From positions 1 to 64,000 of the forward strand of contig JAIBAN010000034.1 of the NCBI GenBank assembly GCA_019695185.1: a DNA stretch of 64,000 nucleotides, written 5' to 3'. Shown here piece after piece: positions 1 to 8,591 of the stretch (positions are counted from its first letter, which is position 1; the number at the start of each line of letters is the position of its first letter). The notes beneath the pieces were generated by a model, which saw only the letters and a list, made by a program, of their open reading frames with translations, was not told the origin of the DNA and did not search any database. The stretch is from Blastocatellia bacterium (GTDB lineage Bacteria > Acidobacteriota > Blastocatellia > Chloracidobacteriales > Chloracidobacteriaceae). The translations under genes and the position numbers were made by a program.

Positions 1-604
1 GGCAAAAGGGACACCGTTTTTTTTGTCATTTTAGCCTCCAATTCTTCGTGCATCCGGATTGTTGATGGCTACTCTTTCTTTTTCAATGGCTTACAGCATT
101 TTAGCCAACAATTAATGCATCAGTGCCAAAAAATCTTACTGGGCGGGCCAGACAAAATTTTCAATTGTCGTTTCAATTCAGGTCTTGGATTTTGCTGGAA
201 TTGATAGATGCCTTGCTTTCGATTGAAAGCGGGGAATCCCTTGAGGCTCAGTCGCAGTACAGGGTATGGCCGGATTGGTTGGGGCCGGGCTCCAGTGGGT
301 TGGAATGGCAAGCTGAGGAGCGGTTCCAGAGGCTTTGCCCAAGGCCGCGACAACGGGTTTCCGGTGGTATCCTGTGGTGGCTATGATTTCGTTCAATATC
401 TATTGCTTCTTTTGGTGACCGGCTTGGGTATTGCCCACCCGCACACTTTTCGATAACTCCCGGCGGGCCCTCAGACTCATCGGCCTCCTCATTCTTCTAC
501 CTCCCCTTGCTTTTCCAAACGGGAAAGGTTGGTGGTTTTTCACCGGCCCGAAAGTAAGATTTTTAATGCGTCAATGCAGACGGAAACGCTTATCGAGGGG
601 AGAC
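1..604. other. Left edge without a recognisable gene
   Basis: I see no convincing coding region in this stretch. The open frames present on both strands overlap each other, lack ribosome-binding sites and give proteins with no recognisable motif. The sequence lies downstream of the PpiC-like gene that ends at 605 on the minus strand, so it may hold that transcript's end, but I found no clear hairpin with a T-tract. Confidence 0.5.
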
Positions 605-1645
605 TTATCGACTTTGATTGACAAAACGACGAGTATCACCCAGAAACCATCTGATGTTAGCGGCTTCACGTTGCCGGGTCAGCCAGTTTTGAAACAGAGT
701 CTCGGTGAGTCTTTCCGCAAAAGTATGGTCCGCCTCGACAGGAACAAGTCTCAAAACCATCCGGACTGAATTGTGAGATTCAACTGGCAAGATCATGGGA
801 AAGGCAGCACCATTGATTAATGGTTGGGGGTCAATTCCCAGTTTCACACAGGAATTGACTTCCAAACGGGTTTCCTGCGGGAAATTGGTGGCACTCTGTG
901 CAAAGGCTGCCCAAACGGTTTCAGAAGTTTGCGGCGAGGCTGCAAAGGACTCGGCACTGGCCATGTCAGAGAAAACCAGTTCACAAACCTGAACCATTCG
1001 CAGATTGGCCTTGAAGGCATCAGCATCCTCCAGTCGAGCTAATTCTTCCTTCCGGAGGCGGTCCCGCAGCTTGCGATAGGACGCGCGGGAAAGCATCTGT
1101 GCTTCCAGTCGTTCAGTGGTCAGACCATTGACAGTCATCCAGTTTTCCATGACTTCACGGGACAGCAAATTCCGGTGGCGGCGGAAATCGTCAAACTCCT
1201 GTTGTAATTCCTCATCACTGACGGGAATCGGATGCTGCCTCAGTTCGGACTGGAGCAGGCAATAATCAACAATGTGTTGAACGACGTGGGGGATATTCCA
1301 AATATTGTCCAGGGCGGAAACGGCATTGTGAACCTGCAGGGTGTAATCGTTTACGGTAACCAAGTCCTGGGCTCCTTCGGAACCGTCTGTCGCCCAACGC
1401 AACGACCAACTGGCAACCTTATGGGGAGTCAATCCAATTTGCAAAGTACCTGTTTCAAGCAAAGCAAAAACATCATATTCGTGCAGGTCAATATGGGCCC
1501 GGTGCGTGCTGACCAGACGCAATGGGGGCGTCAGATGGGTTTTCTTAATCTGTTCAAATCCCGCCTGTACTTCTTCAGGCGTGGAGTGGGATGCGTGAAC
1601 TAACAAATCAACAATTTGCTGCAAAGCTTCAGCCGATATCGTCAC
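605..1645 (-). CDS. PpiC/SurA-like RiPP peptide-maturation protein
   Basis: A 346-residue protein, predicted cytoplasmic because no signal peptide or membrane segment is visible. The C-terminal two thirds (from about residue 130) resemble the SurA-N plus parvulin (PpiC) layout: a helical segment with D-E-E-L-Q-Q-E-F and W-M-x-x-N-G-L, then a parvulin-like half. From memory it fits the PpiC-related 'putative peptide maturation system' family found next to ATP-grasp RiPP ligases. The N-terminal ~130 residues are of unknown fold. Start is GTG at 1645, with GGAG 11 nt upstream inside the end of the ATP-grasp gene, whose stop lies 4 bp away, so the two are translationally close. The protein is related to the second half of the protein at 3381-4529. 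Isomerase, chaperone or precursor-binding function is inference. Confidence 0.72.
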   Translation of the reverse strand: MTISAEALQQIVDLLVHASHSTPEEVQAGFEQIKKTHLTPPLRLVSTHRAHIDLHEYDVFALLETGTLQIGLTPHKVASWSLRWATDGSEGAQDLVTVNDYTLQVHNAVSALDNIWNIPHVVQHIVDYCLLQSELRQHPIPVSDEELQQEFDDFRRHRNLLSREVMENWMTVNGLTTERLEAQMLSRASYRKLRDRLRKEELARLEDADAFKANLRMVQVCELVFSDMASAESFAASPQTSETVWAAFAQSATNFPQETRLEVNSCVKLGIDPQPLINGAAFPMILPVESHNSVRMVLRLVPVEADHTFAERLTETLFQNWLTRQREAANIRWFLGDTRRFVNQSR

Positions 1646-1649
1646 AGGT

Positions 1650-2624
1650 TCAAATTCTCCATTTTTCAGTTTTGGGATAAGGCTCTTTGGCCATCTGAAT
1701 CAAATAATCAGCCACAGCGCCGGAAATGTTGAGGCCGGTTAAATTCTCGAGCCAGAGCCATTCACCCGTCGGATTGACTTCCAAAAACACATATTCGTTT
1801 TTGTCGGTCACAATCATGTCAACGGCCCCATAGCGCAACCCCAGGGCCTGCTGGAGTTCGAGCACCCGTTCGGCAACAGATGGCGGAAGCTGATGCTCGC
1901 GGTGGGTTACCGCAATAAAATCATAATGGCGAAAGTCCAGGGTGGTCCGGTGGCTGGCTTGGGAATCAATTTCAACAGCAAACAAACGGTCGCCAACCAC
2001 GGTGATGCGGATTTCCTTTCGTTTGGAAATTTTTTTCTGGAAAATGGATGGCCCATAATCCAATGAGCAGATATGCCGTAACATTTGTGGGGTGACTGCC
2101 TGTGTAAAGGTCCCGGCCCGACCCAACTCACGCCAGGATTTTACGAAGAGGGGTTTGGAAATAACCGCGCCATCATGGCGGGAATAAAATTCCAGCGCTT
2201 CCTCGAAATCATTTGAGATGAGGGTTTCCGGCAGGTTCAGGCCACATTCCAAGGCTGCCTGAAACTGGAGGGTTTTCCGCTCAATCAATTGAATCCGAAG
2301 CATGGAAGCTGGGAAAATGGGGCGTTCCAACAACGTCATCCAGTCTTCAAAAAGTATCTGACAGTCTACATTTTTTAAGTGCTGAAATGGGTCGGGTCGG
2401 CTGGGATTTCCCAGTTTACGACTCCAGATTGCCTGGACCTCACTCCAGTCAAAATCAAGGGCTGGGCTGCGAAACCGTCTGCGGTGGGGAAACTCGACGG
2501 AAAGATGGGCCTGAGTTGGCACGTCCTCCCAAAATATTTCTCCGACCCTAATTCCTTTGGCTTTGAGTTGAGGAAGAACCCGCTCGACGTGCAGGTCGCC
2601 TTTGTAGCTTGAAATGACAATCAT
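1650..2624 (-). CDS. ATP-grasp RiPP ligase, MvdC/MvdD-like (graspetide type)
   Basis: A 324-residue ATP-grasp enzyme. The N-terminal pre-ATP-grasp part begins M-I-V-I-S-S-Y-K-G-D and contains S-R-K-L-G-N-P. The central part carries the nucleotide-binding lysine region (V-I-S-K-P-L near residue 150) and the C-terminus has the Mg-binding E-V-N-P-T-G-E-W-L-W-L-E motif followed by T-G-L-N-I, which is the hallmark ending of microviridin/graspetide ligases. Known family members use ATP to join Asp/Glu side chains to Ser/Thr (ester) or Lys (amide) in a precursor. I chose ATG at 2624; a TTG at 2636 would add four residues, and neither has a clear Shine-Dalgarno. The gene follows the precursor gene after a hairpin and precedes the PpiC-like gene. 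Only one ligase is present, whereas microviridin loci have two. Confidence 0.88.
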   Translation of the reverse strand: MIVISSYKGDLHVERVLPQLKAKGIRVGEIFWEDVPTQAHLSVEFPHRRRFRSPALDFDWSEVQAIWSRKLGNPSRPDPFQHLKNVDCQILFEDWMTLLERPIFPASMLRIQLIERKTLQFQAALECGLNLPETLISNDFEEALEFYSRHDGAVISKPLFVKSWRELGRAGTFTQAVTPQMLRHICSLDYGPSIFQKKISKRKEIRITVVGDRLFAVEIDSQASHRTTLDFRHYDFIAVTHREHQLPPSVAERVLELQQALGLRYGAVDMIVTDKNEYVFLEVNPTGEWLWLENLTGLNISGAVADYLIQMAKEPYPKTEKWRI

Positions 2625-2642
2625 GGTATTTGCCAAAATATT

Positions 2643-2686
2643 GAAGGTAAAAACACAACATCCTCGCCCGATATGAGCGAGGATGT
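2643..2686 (-). terminator. Hairpin plus T-tract between precursor and ligase genes (attenuator)
   Basis: A perfect 10-bp stem (ACATCCTCGC at 2658-2667 pairing with 2677-2686) with a 9-nt loop is followed on the minus strand by a T-rich tail (TTGTGTTTTT). It lies between the precursor stop at 2736 and the ligase start at 2624. It would act as a partial terminator, giving much more precursor transcript than enzyme transcript, an arrangement common in RiPP operons. The stem and tail are seen; the leakiness is inferred from the absence of another promoter. Confidence 0.7.
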
Positions 2687-2735
2687 CAATCTTGGTCTCA
2701 GTTGTCGTTCGCGGAGGAGAGTTCCATTACGGATT

Positions 2736-3098
2736 TTACGGTAATGCCGGGCCAATAGGGCCTCCGATGGTACCGCCAGAAGTGTCATTCATATCCGTTG
2801 GGTTGGAACCATTATTCACATCGCCTCCCCCCAATCCATCAGCAGAGCGCGTTCCTCCACCAGTGTTTGTGGTGCCACCGCCAGTGTTCCCTGCCGCGTC
2901 AGCAAATATGTCAGTATAGCCAGGTAAACTGCTGCCTCCTCCAGAACTGGTGTCAAAACCACTGCCACCAGTGGCAGCAATATCCTGAGTATAGCTGGTG
3001 GTACCATCTCCGCCAATTACACTGACCAATGTGGGTGCATTGAGGTCCACCAGGGTGGTTTGATTCATTTCGATGTCGGTAATTTTGATGCGTGCCAT
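2736..3098 (-). CDS. Graspetide-like RiPP precursor peptide with Gly-Gly leader
   Basis: A 120-residue peptide starting M-A-R-I-K-I-T-D. The start at 3098 is fixed by AGGAG about 10 nt upstream; the frame is open further upstream but without a comparable site. Residues 1-30 form a leader ending V-S-V-I-G-G, a double-glycine site suited to the C39 exporter at 5496. The presumed core (31-120) is about 90 residues: roughly 25 Gly, 14 Thr, 9 Ser and 9 Asp, with no Cys, Lys or Glu. Thr/Ser hydroxyls and Asp carboxylates are the partners used by graspetide ligases, so ester cross-links are expected; absence of Lys argues against amide links. GGG-T motifs recur at 73-83. The core is long for the class. 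Ring pattern and bioactivity cannot be read from sequence. Confidence 0.8.
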   Translation of the reverse strand: MARIKITDIEMNQTTLVDLNAPTLVSVIGGDGTTSYTQDIAATGGSGFDTSSGGGSSLPGYTDIFADAAGNTGGGTTNTGGGTRSADGLGGGDVNNGSNPTDMNDTSGGTIGGPIGPALP

Positions 3099-3380
3099 TT
3101 TGGAAATTCTCCTGTGAAGTATGATGAATGCGTTGTGTAAGGGCGCAGGCGGCAACTCGTCCGCTCTCACAAGGCACAAGCGCGAACCAGCAAAAAACCG
3201 GTTGAAAAATGTTCAAAAAACCAACTGGATTTTATTCAATGTAAAGCAAGGTGAAAAATTCTGGTCATATTCAATTTTCGATTGAGTCAGGAAAAGTGAT
3301 TGGAATCAGACAGGAAAAAAAGCTCTGATTTTGATAGTCTTCTGATGGAATCGTGATTTTGCTTCGCAAATACTCAAACC

Positions 3381-4529
3381 ATGACGACCGATCTGCCTCC
3401 CCAATTAATGGAACTTTTATGCCTACGTGTGCTTGAAGGGCCAGCTTTGGGAGACGTGTTTCCTTTTGACCAGCCTTTCAAAAAAGTAGGTGACCCGCAA
3501 TCACCGGCAGAATTTCGTTTGGAGCTGAACGACACAGCGGCTGAAGCAAATTTGGTTACGTTTCATCGCCGGGATGTGCGACCTGAGCCGCCTCATATTT
3601 CCATCGAGGTTGAGCGACGCAGCACGGACTTGTGGCACAATGGTTTTTTGTTGTTGGGGCAGACCTGTAACCTTTATCCGGCAGATATGTTTCGGATTGG
3701 CGATTCCACCTTGCGGGTTGAACGATTCACCCCGGCGGCCCGGCGGCCCGCCTATCGGCTTTTTCCCTGGGAAAGTCTGCTTTCCTTCCAGCATCCTGAA
3801 GCCGACCGGATTTTATCGAGCGCCCTGACCTATGCCGCCTGGTTGGATGGAGCCCGCTTTCTGGACAAAGCCATTGAAGGATATGTGGTCGTCCGCGAGG
3901 CAACCAGCCGTGGGCTGGAAGTGGATGATGATGCTTTGCAGGAAGCAGCCGATACATTCAGAACCGAAAGAGGGCTGCTCAAAGCTGCGGCTTTTCACAG
4001 TTGGCTCAAACAGCATCGCCTCACACTGGACGGTTGGGAGCAAATGATGGTGGAAGACCTGCTGCGGGCAAGGTTGTCATCAGTGGTGATTTCAGAGGAC
4101 CGGATTTCCGAGTATTTTGCCCTCAACCGACGGAATTTTGACGAAATCGAGTTGGCCATGTGTTTGGTCAGGGAGGTTGGCATGGCTGACGAAATTGCGG
4201 CCCAATCACGCGAGTCGGTCGAAGCCTTTTATGCCCTTTCCCGAATCTATTCAGTGGACCCGGCCACGGCCCCTCAGGGTGGGTATCGCGGTTGGGTTAG
4301 ACGAACCGAAGTTCCGGTCTGGGCGGCTGACATTTTGTTCAGCATGTCACCCCGCTCCCTTCATGGCCCGGTTTTTGAAAACGGTGTCTGGGCTTTATAT
4401 CTGGTTCATGACATCAAGCGCGCCAGCCTTGACCCGGCCGTCCACAAAAAAATTGGCGAGCTCTTATTTGCTGAATGGCTTCGTCCACTGGTCGCTCAGG
4501 AAAGTTTTAAGCTTACAGTTGCGGGGTAA
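3381..4529 (+). CDS. FHA-like/PpiC-like fusion, peptide-maturation partner
   Basis: 382 residues, no signal peptide. Residues 10-115 look like a degenerate FHA domain: it opens L-C-L-R-V-L-E-G-P-A-L-G-D and closes with H-N-G-F-L-L-L ... M-F-R-I-G-D-S-T-L-R-V-E, the typical last strands, but the phosphothreonine-binding G-R/S-x-x-H positions are not recognisable. Residues ~140-380 match the same SurA-N/parvulin layout as the protein at 605-1645 (D-D-A-L-Q-E-A-A-D-T-F-R versus D-E-E-L-Q-Q-E-F-D-D-F-R). It heads the plus-strand operon, 6 bp before the membrane-fusion gene, divergent from the precursor. A role in presenting precursor to the ligase or exporter is inferred from position. The FHA assignment is tentative. 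Confidence 0.7.
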   Translation: MTTDLPPQLMELLCLRVLEGPALGDVFPFDQPFKKVGDPQSPAEFRLELNDTAAEANLVTFHRRDVRPEPPHISIEVERRSTDLWHNGFLLLGQTCNLYPADMFRIGDSTLRVERFTPAARRPAYRLFPWESLLSFQHPEADRILSSALTYAAWLDGARFLDKAIEGYVVVREATSRGLEVDDDALQEAADTFRTERGLLKAAAFHSWLKQHRLTLDGWEQMMVEDLLRARLSSVVISEDRISEYFALNRRNFDEIELAMCLVREVGMADEIAAQSRESVEAFYALSRIYSVDPATAPQGGYRGWVRRTEVPVWAADILFSMSPRSLHGPVFENGVWALYLVHDIKRASLDPAVHKKIGELLFAEWLRPLVAQESFKLTVAG

Positions 4530-4535
4530 AGTGAA

Positions 4536-5489
4536 ATGCCGAGATGGCTTCTCAGACCCACACCATTTTTGCTGATTGCACTGGCGTTGGGACTCAGTCT
4601 GGTGGCGGTTGCCAGTCTGGCTTTCTTTTCCAACCTCAATCGTGAGAGAACCACCGCTCCAGTACCCACAGAGCCTCCTGCTCCAGCCCAACTTGCTCCA
4701 CCTGTTGAAACAACAGCACCTCAAGCAACTTTGGCTCCGGCTCAAGCCGCAGGCCAAATTCGGGTGGCTGCTCTCATCTGGTCAAGTGAGGTCAGAACGG
4801 TACTGGCTCCGCGTGCCGGTCAAATTACGGCTTTTTTGTGCCATGAAGGACAGGATGTGCCAGCCCACATGGTTCTGGCACGACTGGATGACCGGGATGT
4901 GGCGGTGGAATTGCAGCATATTGAAAACCGGCTGGAGGTTGCCCATATAGATTTAAGCCGACTGGAGGCCATACACAAACTGTCCACCGCCGACCTTAAC
5001 CGTTACAGGGAACTTCTTTCCGCCGGCCTCAGCAGCCGGCAGGATGTGGACCGTAAGGAACTGGAGGTTTTTCAAGCGGCCATGGCGGCTGAAAAAATCC
5101 GGGTGGAGATCAAAAACCTGACCGTCGAAATTAACCGCTTGCGCAACGAACTGGACCGCTGTGCGATTACCGCGCCGATTTCCGGACGGGTCATTCGCTG
5201 TCTGGCAAAAGAAACCGAACATGTCAATCCAGGTGGCAAAATCTGTGAAATTGCCAACCCCTCCAAACTTGAGATTCGGTTCCGGTTGACAGGGGAAGGA
5301 CCGCGTTTCAAATCAGGGGACCGGGTGACAGTCTGTGCCCCAGGTGAAACGACCCCATTGGCTTTGGGGGTCATTCAGAACACCGCATTCCCTTTGTTGT
5401 TGCCCAACACTGACGAAATTGAATACACCGCCCGGCTCGACACCGGTCGTGCGCTCACTATTGGTATGGCGGTTGAAGTTGTTTGGTAA
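4536..5489 (+). CDS. HlyD-family membrane-fusion protein (exporter adaptor 1)
   Basis: 317 residues. One N-terminal membrane segment (about 8-30) is followed by a Pro/Ala-rich linker, a lipoyl/biotinyl half-motif around V-L-A-P-R-A-G-Q-I, a helical hairpin (about 130-205, with L-L-S-A-G-L-S-S-R-Q-D-V), the second lipoyl half (I-T-A-P-I-S-G-R-V) and a beta-barrel domain. This is the periplasmic adaptor layout of type I secretion. It begins 6 bp after the FHA/PpiC gene and ends 6 bp before the C39-ABC transporter, so it is almost certainly co-transcribed and part of the same export complex. The coiled coil is short. No TolC-like outer membrane partner lies in the window. Confidence 0.85.
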   Translation: MPRWLLRPTPFLLIALALGLSLVAVASLAFFSNLNRERTTAPVPTEPPAPAQLAPPVETTAPQATLAPAQAAGQIRVAALIWSSEVRTVLAPRAGQITAFLCHEGQDVPAHMVLARLDDRDVAVELQHIENRLEVAHIDLSRLEAIHKLSTADLNRYRELLSAGLSSRQDVDRKELEVFQAAMAAEKIRVEIKNLTVEINRLRNELDRCAITAPISGRVIRCLAKETEHVNPGGKICEIANPSKLEIRFRLTGEGPRFKSGDRVTVCAPGETTPLALGVIQNTAFPLLLPNTDEIEYTARLDTGRALTIGMAVEVVW

Positions 5490-5495
5490 CTTTGT

Positions 5496-8495
5496 ATGAC
5501 GGCGCTGACTCCTGAGCAAAAAAACCTGGTTCAACAATCCTCCATTTGGGCTGGACTGGCACCTGATCAAGTGAACGGTTTGGTGGCACAGGGAAATCTG
5601 CGGGAGTTTTCCTTTGGTCAGTATGCCGCTCAGTCAGGGGATTCCTGCCAAACGGTTTCCCTGGTATTGACTGGTACGATGCGCCTTGTCTGCAAAGCCT
5701 CGAACGGAACAGAGGCTACCTTGGATTTGGCCAAGTCCGGCGCTTTTTGGTCTGGCTCTTTGTCAGAATTTTCGGAACCGCTTCCGTTTTCTGTTCGGGC
5801 AGCAACAGCCGCGCAGGTGTTTGAGCTTCCACTGGACACTTTAACGTCGTTTTTTTCTCAATCTCCAGCTTTGCGTGCCCAACTGACAGAACGTTATTCC
5901 CGGTTACAGGGGCTGTCCCGCTTGCGGCGGGCTCCAGTATTAAACGAGTTGAATCCGGAAGCTTTGAACAATCTCCTCCAGGCAGCTCAACCAGAACGAC
6001 TCCCTGCCGGTCAGAGGTTTTCATTTCAGGGCGGCGCAACCGGGTCTTTGTTTTTGATTGAAACGGGGACCGGATTTTTGACGGGAATGAACGGGACAGC
6101 CTCTTTTCAGGTGATGCCGGGAGGGTTATATGAAACTGCTGTTACCCAAGGGACAACAGTTACTCCGGTCTATCTGACGGCGGAATCGGATGTCACTTTT
6201 CTGGTACTTGACCGGACCAAAATACCGGCGACAACCGAATCCCACTCCAGTGCCCAGGTTACCCAATTTCTGGAGCGCAAGGCCATTCACCCTCGACTGG
6301 AATCCGAGGTGGCAACTCTGGCAGCCGAGAATGTCACTGTTTGGAATGGCTGGTTTCGGCGTAACCGGATCCCGCTGGTACGCCAAATCAACGAAAAAGA
6401 CTGTGGGGCAGCTTCGCTCACGAGTGTCCTCCGTCATTACGGGAAGTCAGTAACCCAGACCTATGTGCGGGAACAGCTTGGGATCGGAAGGGAAGGCATC
6501 ACCCTTTTTCACTTGGCTCGGGGAGCAGAAAAACTGGGATTTGAAACCCGTTCGGTCAAAGGGACCCTCGATTTGATTGCCGGGACCCGCCTGCCTGCGA
6601 TTCTCCATTGGGAACAGAATCATTATGTGGTGCTCTATCGGGTGGCCGGCAGCCGGGTGACACTGATGGACCCAGCCAAAGGAATCCGGCAACTGGACCG
6701 CGAGGCGGTTCACAAAGGCTGGGATGGACTGGCCCTGCTGCTCACACCAACAGACCGACTGGCTGACTCTCAACCGCATGCCAATCTGTTGCGCCCCTTT
6801 CTGAAAATTATCTTTTCTGATGGACAAATGTTTCGGGAAGTGTTGTTGGTCTCGGCTGCCCTTCAGATTCTGGCTTTGGGCGGTCCTGTTTTCATGCAAC
6901 TTGTGATTGACCGGGCTTTGGTGCTGCGGAGCCCCTCTTTGCTTACCTTGATTGTGACTGGAATGATTCTGGTGGCGACCTTTGAGATTGTTTTTGCACA
7001 ACTGCGCCAGTTCCTTTTTACAGCAGCCGCCCAACGAATTGACCTCAGGTTGATGACTTCGTTTTACCGCCATGTGCTACATCTGCCCTATCGTTTTTTC
7101 GAAGACCGAACGGTGGGTGATATCATCAAAAGATTTTCGGACAACACCCTGATTCGAGATCTTTTTACTGGAAAAGTCATAGATTTGACGCTTGGATTGG
7201 TAACCGCCGTGAGCTACCTCTTTCTCATGGTGGCCTATAGCCCAGGTCTGACTGTGGTGGCTCTGGCAACCATTCCAATTCAAATCGGAATGGTTTTGTT
7301 GCTGACTCCCTGGTTGCGGGAACGGTATCGGGAACAATTCAAAAAAGACGCCACCTCGCAGTCTTTTCTGGTTGAAACCATCACAGGTATTCGCACGGTG
7401 AAAGGGTTGGCCATTGAAGCCCCCTGCGCCTGGCGTTTTGAAGATGTCTTGCTTGAGAGTACCCGCAATCGCTTTCGGACCATGGAGATTTCAGTCTCAG
7501 TTGGCATATTTTCACAAACCTTGTTTCGGCTGAATTCTATCATTCTGTTGTATTTAGCTGCTCAGGCTGTCCTGGCTGGAAAAATGTCCATTGGGCAGAT
7601 GATAGCCTTCCAAACTTTGGCCAACGGGGTGGTGGCACCGATTTTAGGGTTGGTGGGGTTTTGGACTTCAATTCAGGAAGTCAAAGTGGCGCTTGAACGA
7701 CTGGCAGAAGTCTATCAGACCAAAAGCGAGATTGGACCGGGGGCCGGACAATTTCAATTACCTGAAATCAAGGGCAGAATTGAATTTCAGAATGTTTCGT
7801 TTGCCTATCCCAGCCGTGAGGAAAGAAAAGTCCTCAAAAACACCTCATTGGTCATTCAGCCGGGCCAAGTGGTTGGGATTGTTGGGCGTTCAGGAAGCGG
7901 GAAAACCACGCTCATCAACCTGATCATGCGGTTTTATGAGCCAACCGAAGGAAAAATCATGCTGGACGGGCAGGATATTTCCTATCTGGACCTCGATGAA
8001 CTACGCCGTTCCATCGGATTTGTCTCTCAGGAAACATTTCTGTTTGACCGGAGTATCCGCGACAACATTTGCGTTGCGGATCCTGATCTACCCCTTTCCG
8101 AAGCGGTTCTCGCCGCGCAAATAGCCGGCGCGCATGATTTCATTTCCGAACTTCCCTATGGCTATGAAACCCGGCTTGGGGAGGGCAGCCATACCATCTC
8201 CGGGGGCCAGCGCCAACGCATTGCCATTGCGCGGGCATTGGCTGGCGCACCCCGGCTGTTGATCTTTGATGAAGCAACCAGCGCCCTCGACACGGAAACC
8301 GAACGGGCCGTTCAGGAACGGCTCCGAAGTTCCTTTGGCTCGCGGACGACGTTGATTGTGACCCATCGTTTGGCAACCGTGCGCGAAGCAGATAGAATTT
8401 TAGTGGTGGACAGTGGCGAAATCGTTGAGGATGGAACCCATGAGGAACTGCTGGAGGCCCGTGGCTTGTATCACTATCTGTGGCGCAACCAGTAA
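5496..8495 (+). CDS. C39-peptidase ABC exporter with two cNMP-binding-like domains
   Basis: A 999-residue bacteriocin-type exporter. Residues ~10-145 and ~150-280 each resemble a cyclic-nucleotide-binding (Crp-like) beta-roll. Next is a C39 peptidase with catalytic Cys303 (K-D-C-G-A-A), His376 (N-H-Y-V-V-L) and Asp392 (M-D-P-A-K-G). About six membrane helices (~430-720) follow, then an ABC ATPase with Walker A G797-T804 (G-R-S-G-S-G-K-T), signature S902-Q905 (S-G-G-Q) and Walker B D925-E926. C39 domains cut after Gly-Gly leaders, which fits the I-G-G end of the neighbouring precursor leader. N-terminal cNMP modules occur in some exporters of this family; whether these bind ligand is unknown. 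It is the last gene of a three-gene operon. Function is well supported; substrate is inferred from context. Confidence 0.93.
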   Translation: MTALTPEQKNLVQQSSIWAGLAPDQVNGLVAQGNLREFSFGQYAAQSGDSCQTVSLVLTGTMRLVCKASNGTEATLDLAKSGAFWSGSLSEFSEPLPFSVRAATAAQVFELPLDTLTSFFSQSPALRAQLTERYSRLQGLSRLRRAPVLNELNPEALNNLLQAAQPERLPAGQRFSFQGGATGSLFLIETGTGFLTGMNGTASFQVMPGGLYETAVTQGTTVTPVYLTAESDVTFLVLDRTKIPATTESHSSAQVTQFLERKAIHPRLESEVATLAAENVTVWNGWFRRNRIPLVRQINEKDCGAASLTSVLRHYGKSVTQTYVREQLGIGREGITLFHLARGAEKLGFETRSVKGTLDLIAGTRLPAILHWEQNHYVVLYRVAGSRVTLMDPAKGIRQLDREAVHKGWDGLALLLTPTDRLADSQPHANLLRPFLKIIFSDGQMFREVLLVSAALQILALGGPVFMQLVIDRALVLRSPSLLTLIVTGMILVATFEIVFAQLRQFLFTAAAQRIDLRLMTSFYRHVLHLPYRFFEDRTVGDIIKRFSDNTLIRDLFTGKVIDLTLGLVTAVSYLFLMVAYSPGLTVVALATIPIQIGMVLLLTPWLRERYREQFKKDATSQSFLVETITGIRTVKGLAIEAPCAWRFEDVLLESTRNRFRTMEISVSVGIFSQTLFRLNSIILLYLAAQAVLAGKMSIGQMIAFQTLANGVVAPILGLVGFWTSIQEVKVALERLAEVYQTKSEIGPGAGQFQLPEIKGRIEFQNVSFAYPSREERKVLKNTSLVIQPGQVVGIVGRSGSGKTTLINLIMRFYEPTEGKIMLDGQDISYLDLDELRRSIGFVSQETFLFDRSIRDNICVADPDLPLSEAVLAAQIAGAHDFISELPYGYETRLGEGSHTISGGQRQRIAIARALAGAPRLLIFDEATSALDTETERAVQERLRSSFGSRTTLIVTHRLATVREADRILVVDSGEIVEDGTHEELLEARGLYHYLWRNQ

Positions 8496-8591
8496 GATCA
8501 AAGAAATGAAGGGTGAAATTTAGATTGTCAGATCAAAATCCGGCAGGTTTCTTTTTCTGACAGACGATAGATACAACCCGTCTGAGGAAGC

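Noticed and set aside
123-769. Overlapping open frames near the left edge on both strands
   Set aside because: They overlap each other, have no ribosome-binding sites and encode no recognisable motif.
2683-2919. Plus-strand frame over the RiPP precursor
   Set aside because: It is the shadow of the Gly/Thr-rich precursor (Pro-rich antisense translation) and has no ribosome-binding site, whereas the minus-strand gene has AGGAG and context.
3099-3179. Longer precursor starting upstream of 3098
   Set aside because: The upstream residues do not resemble a leader, and AGGAG sits just before the ATG at 3098.
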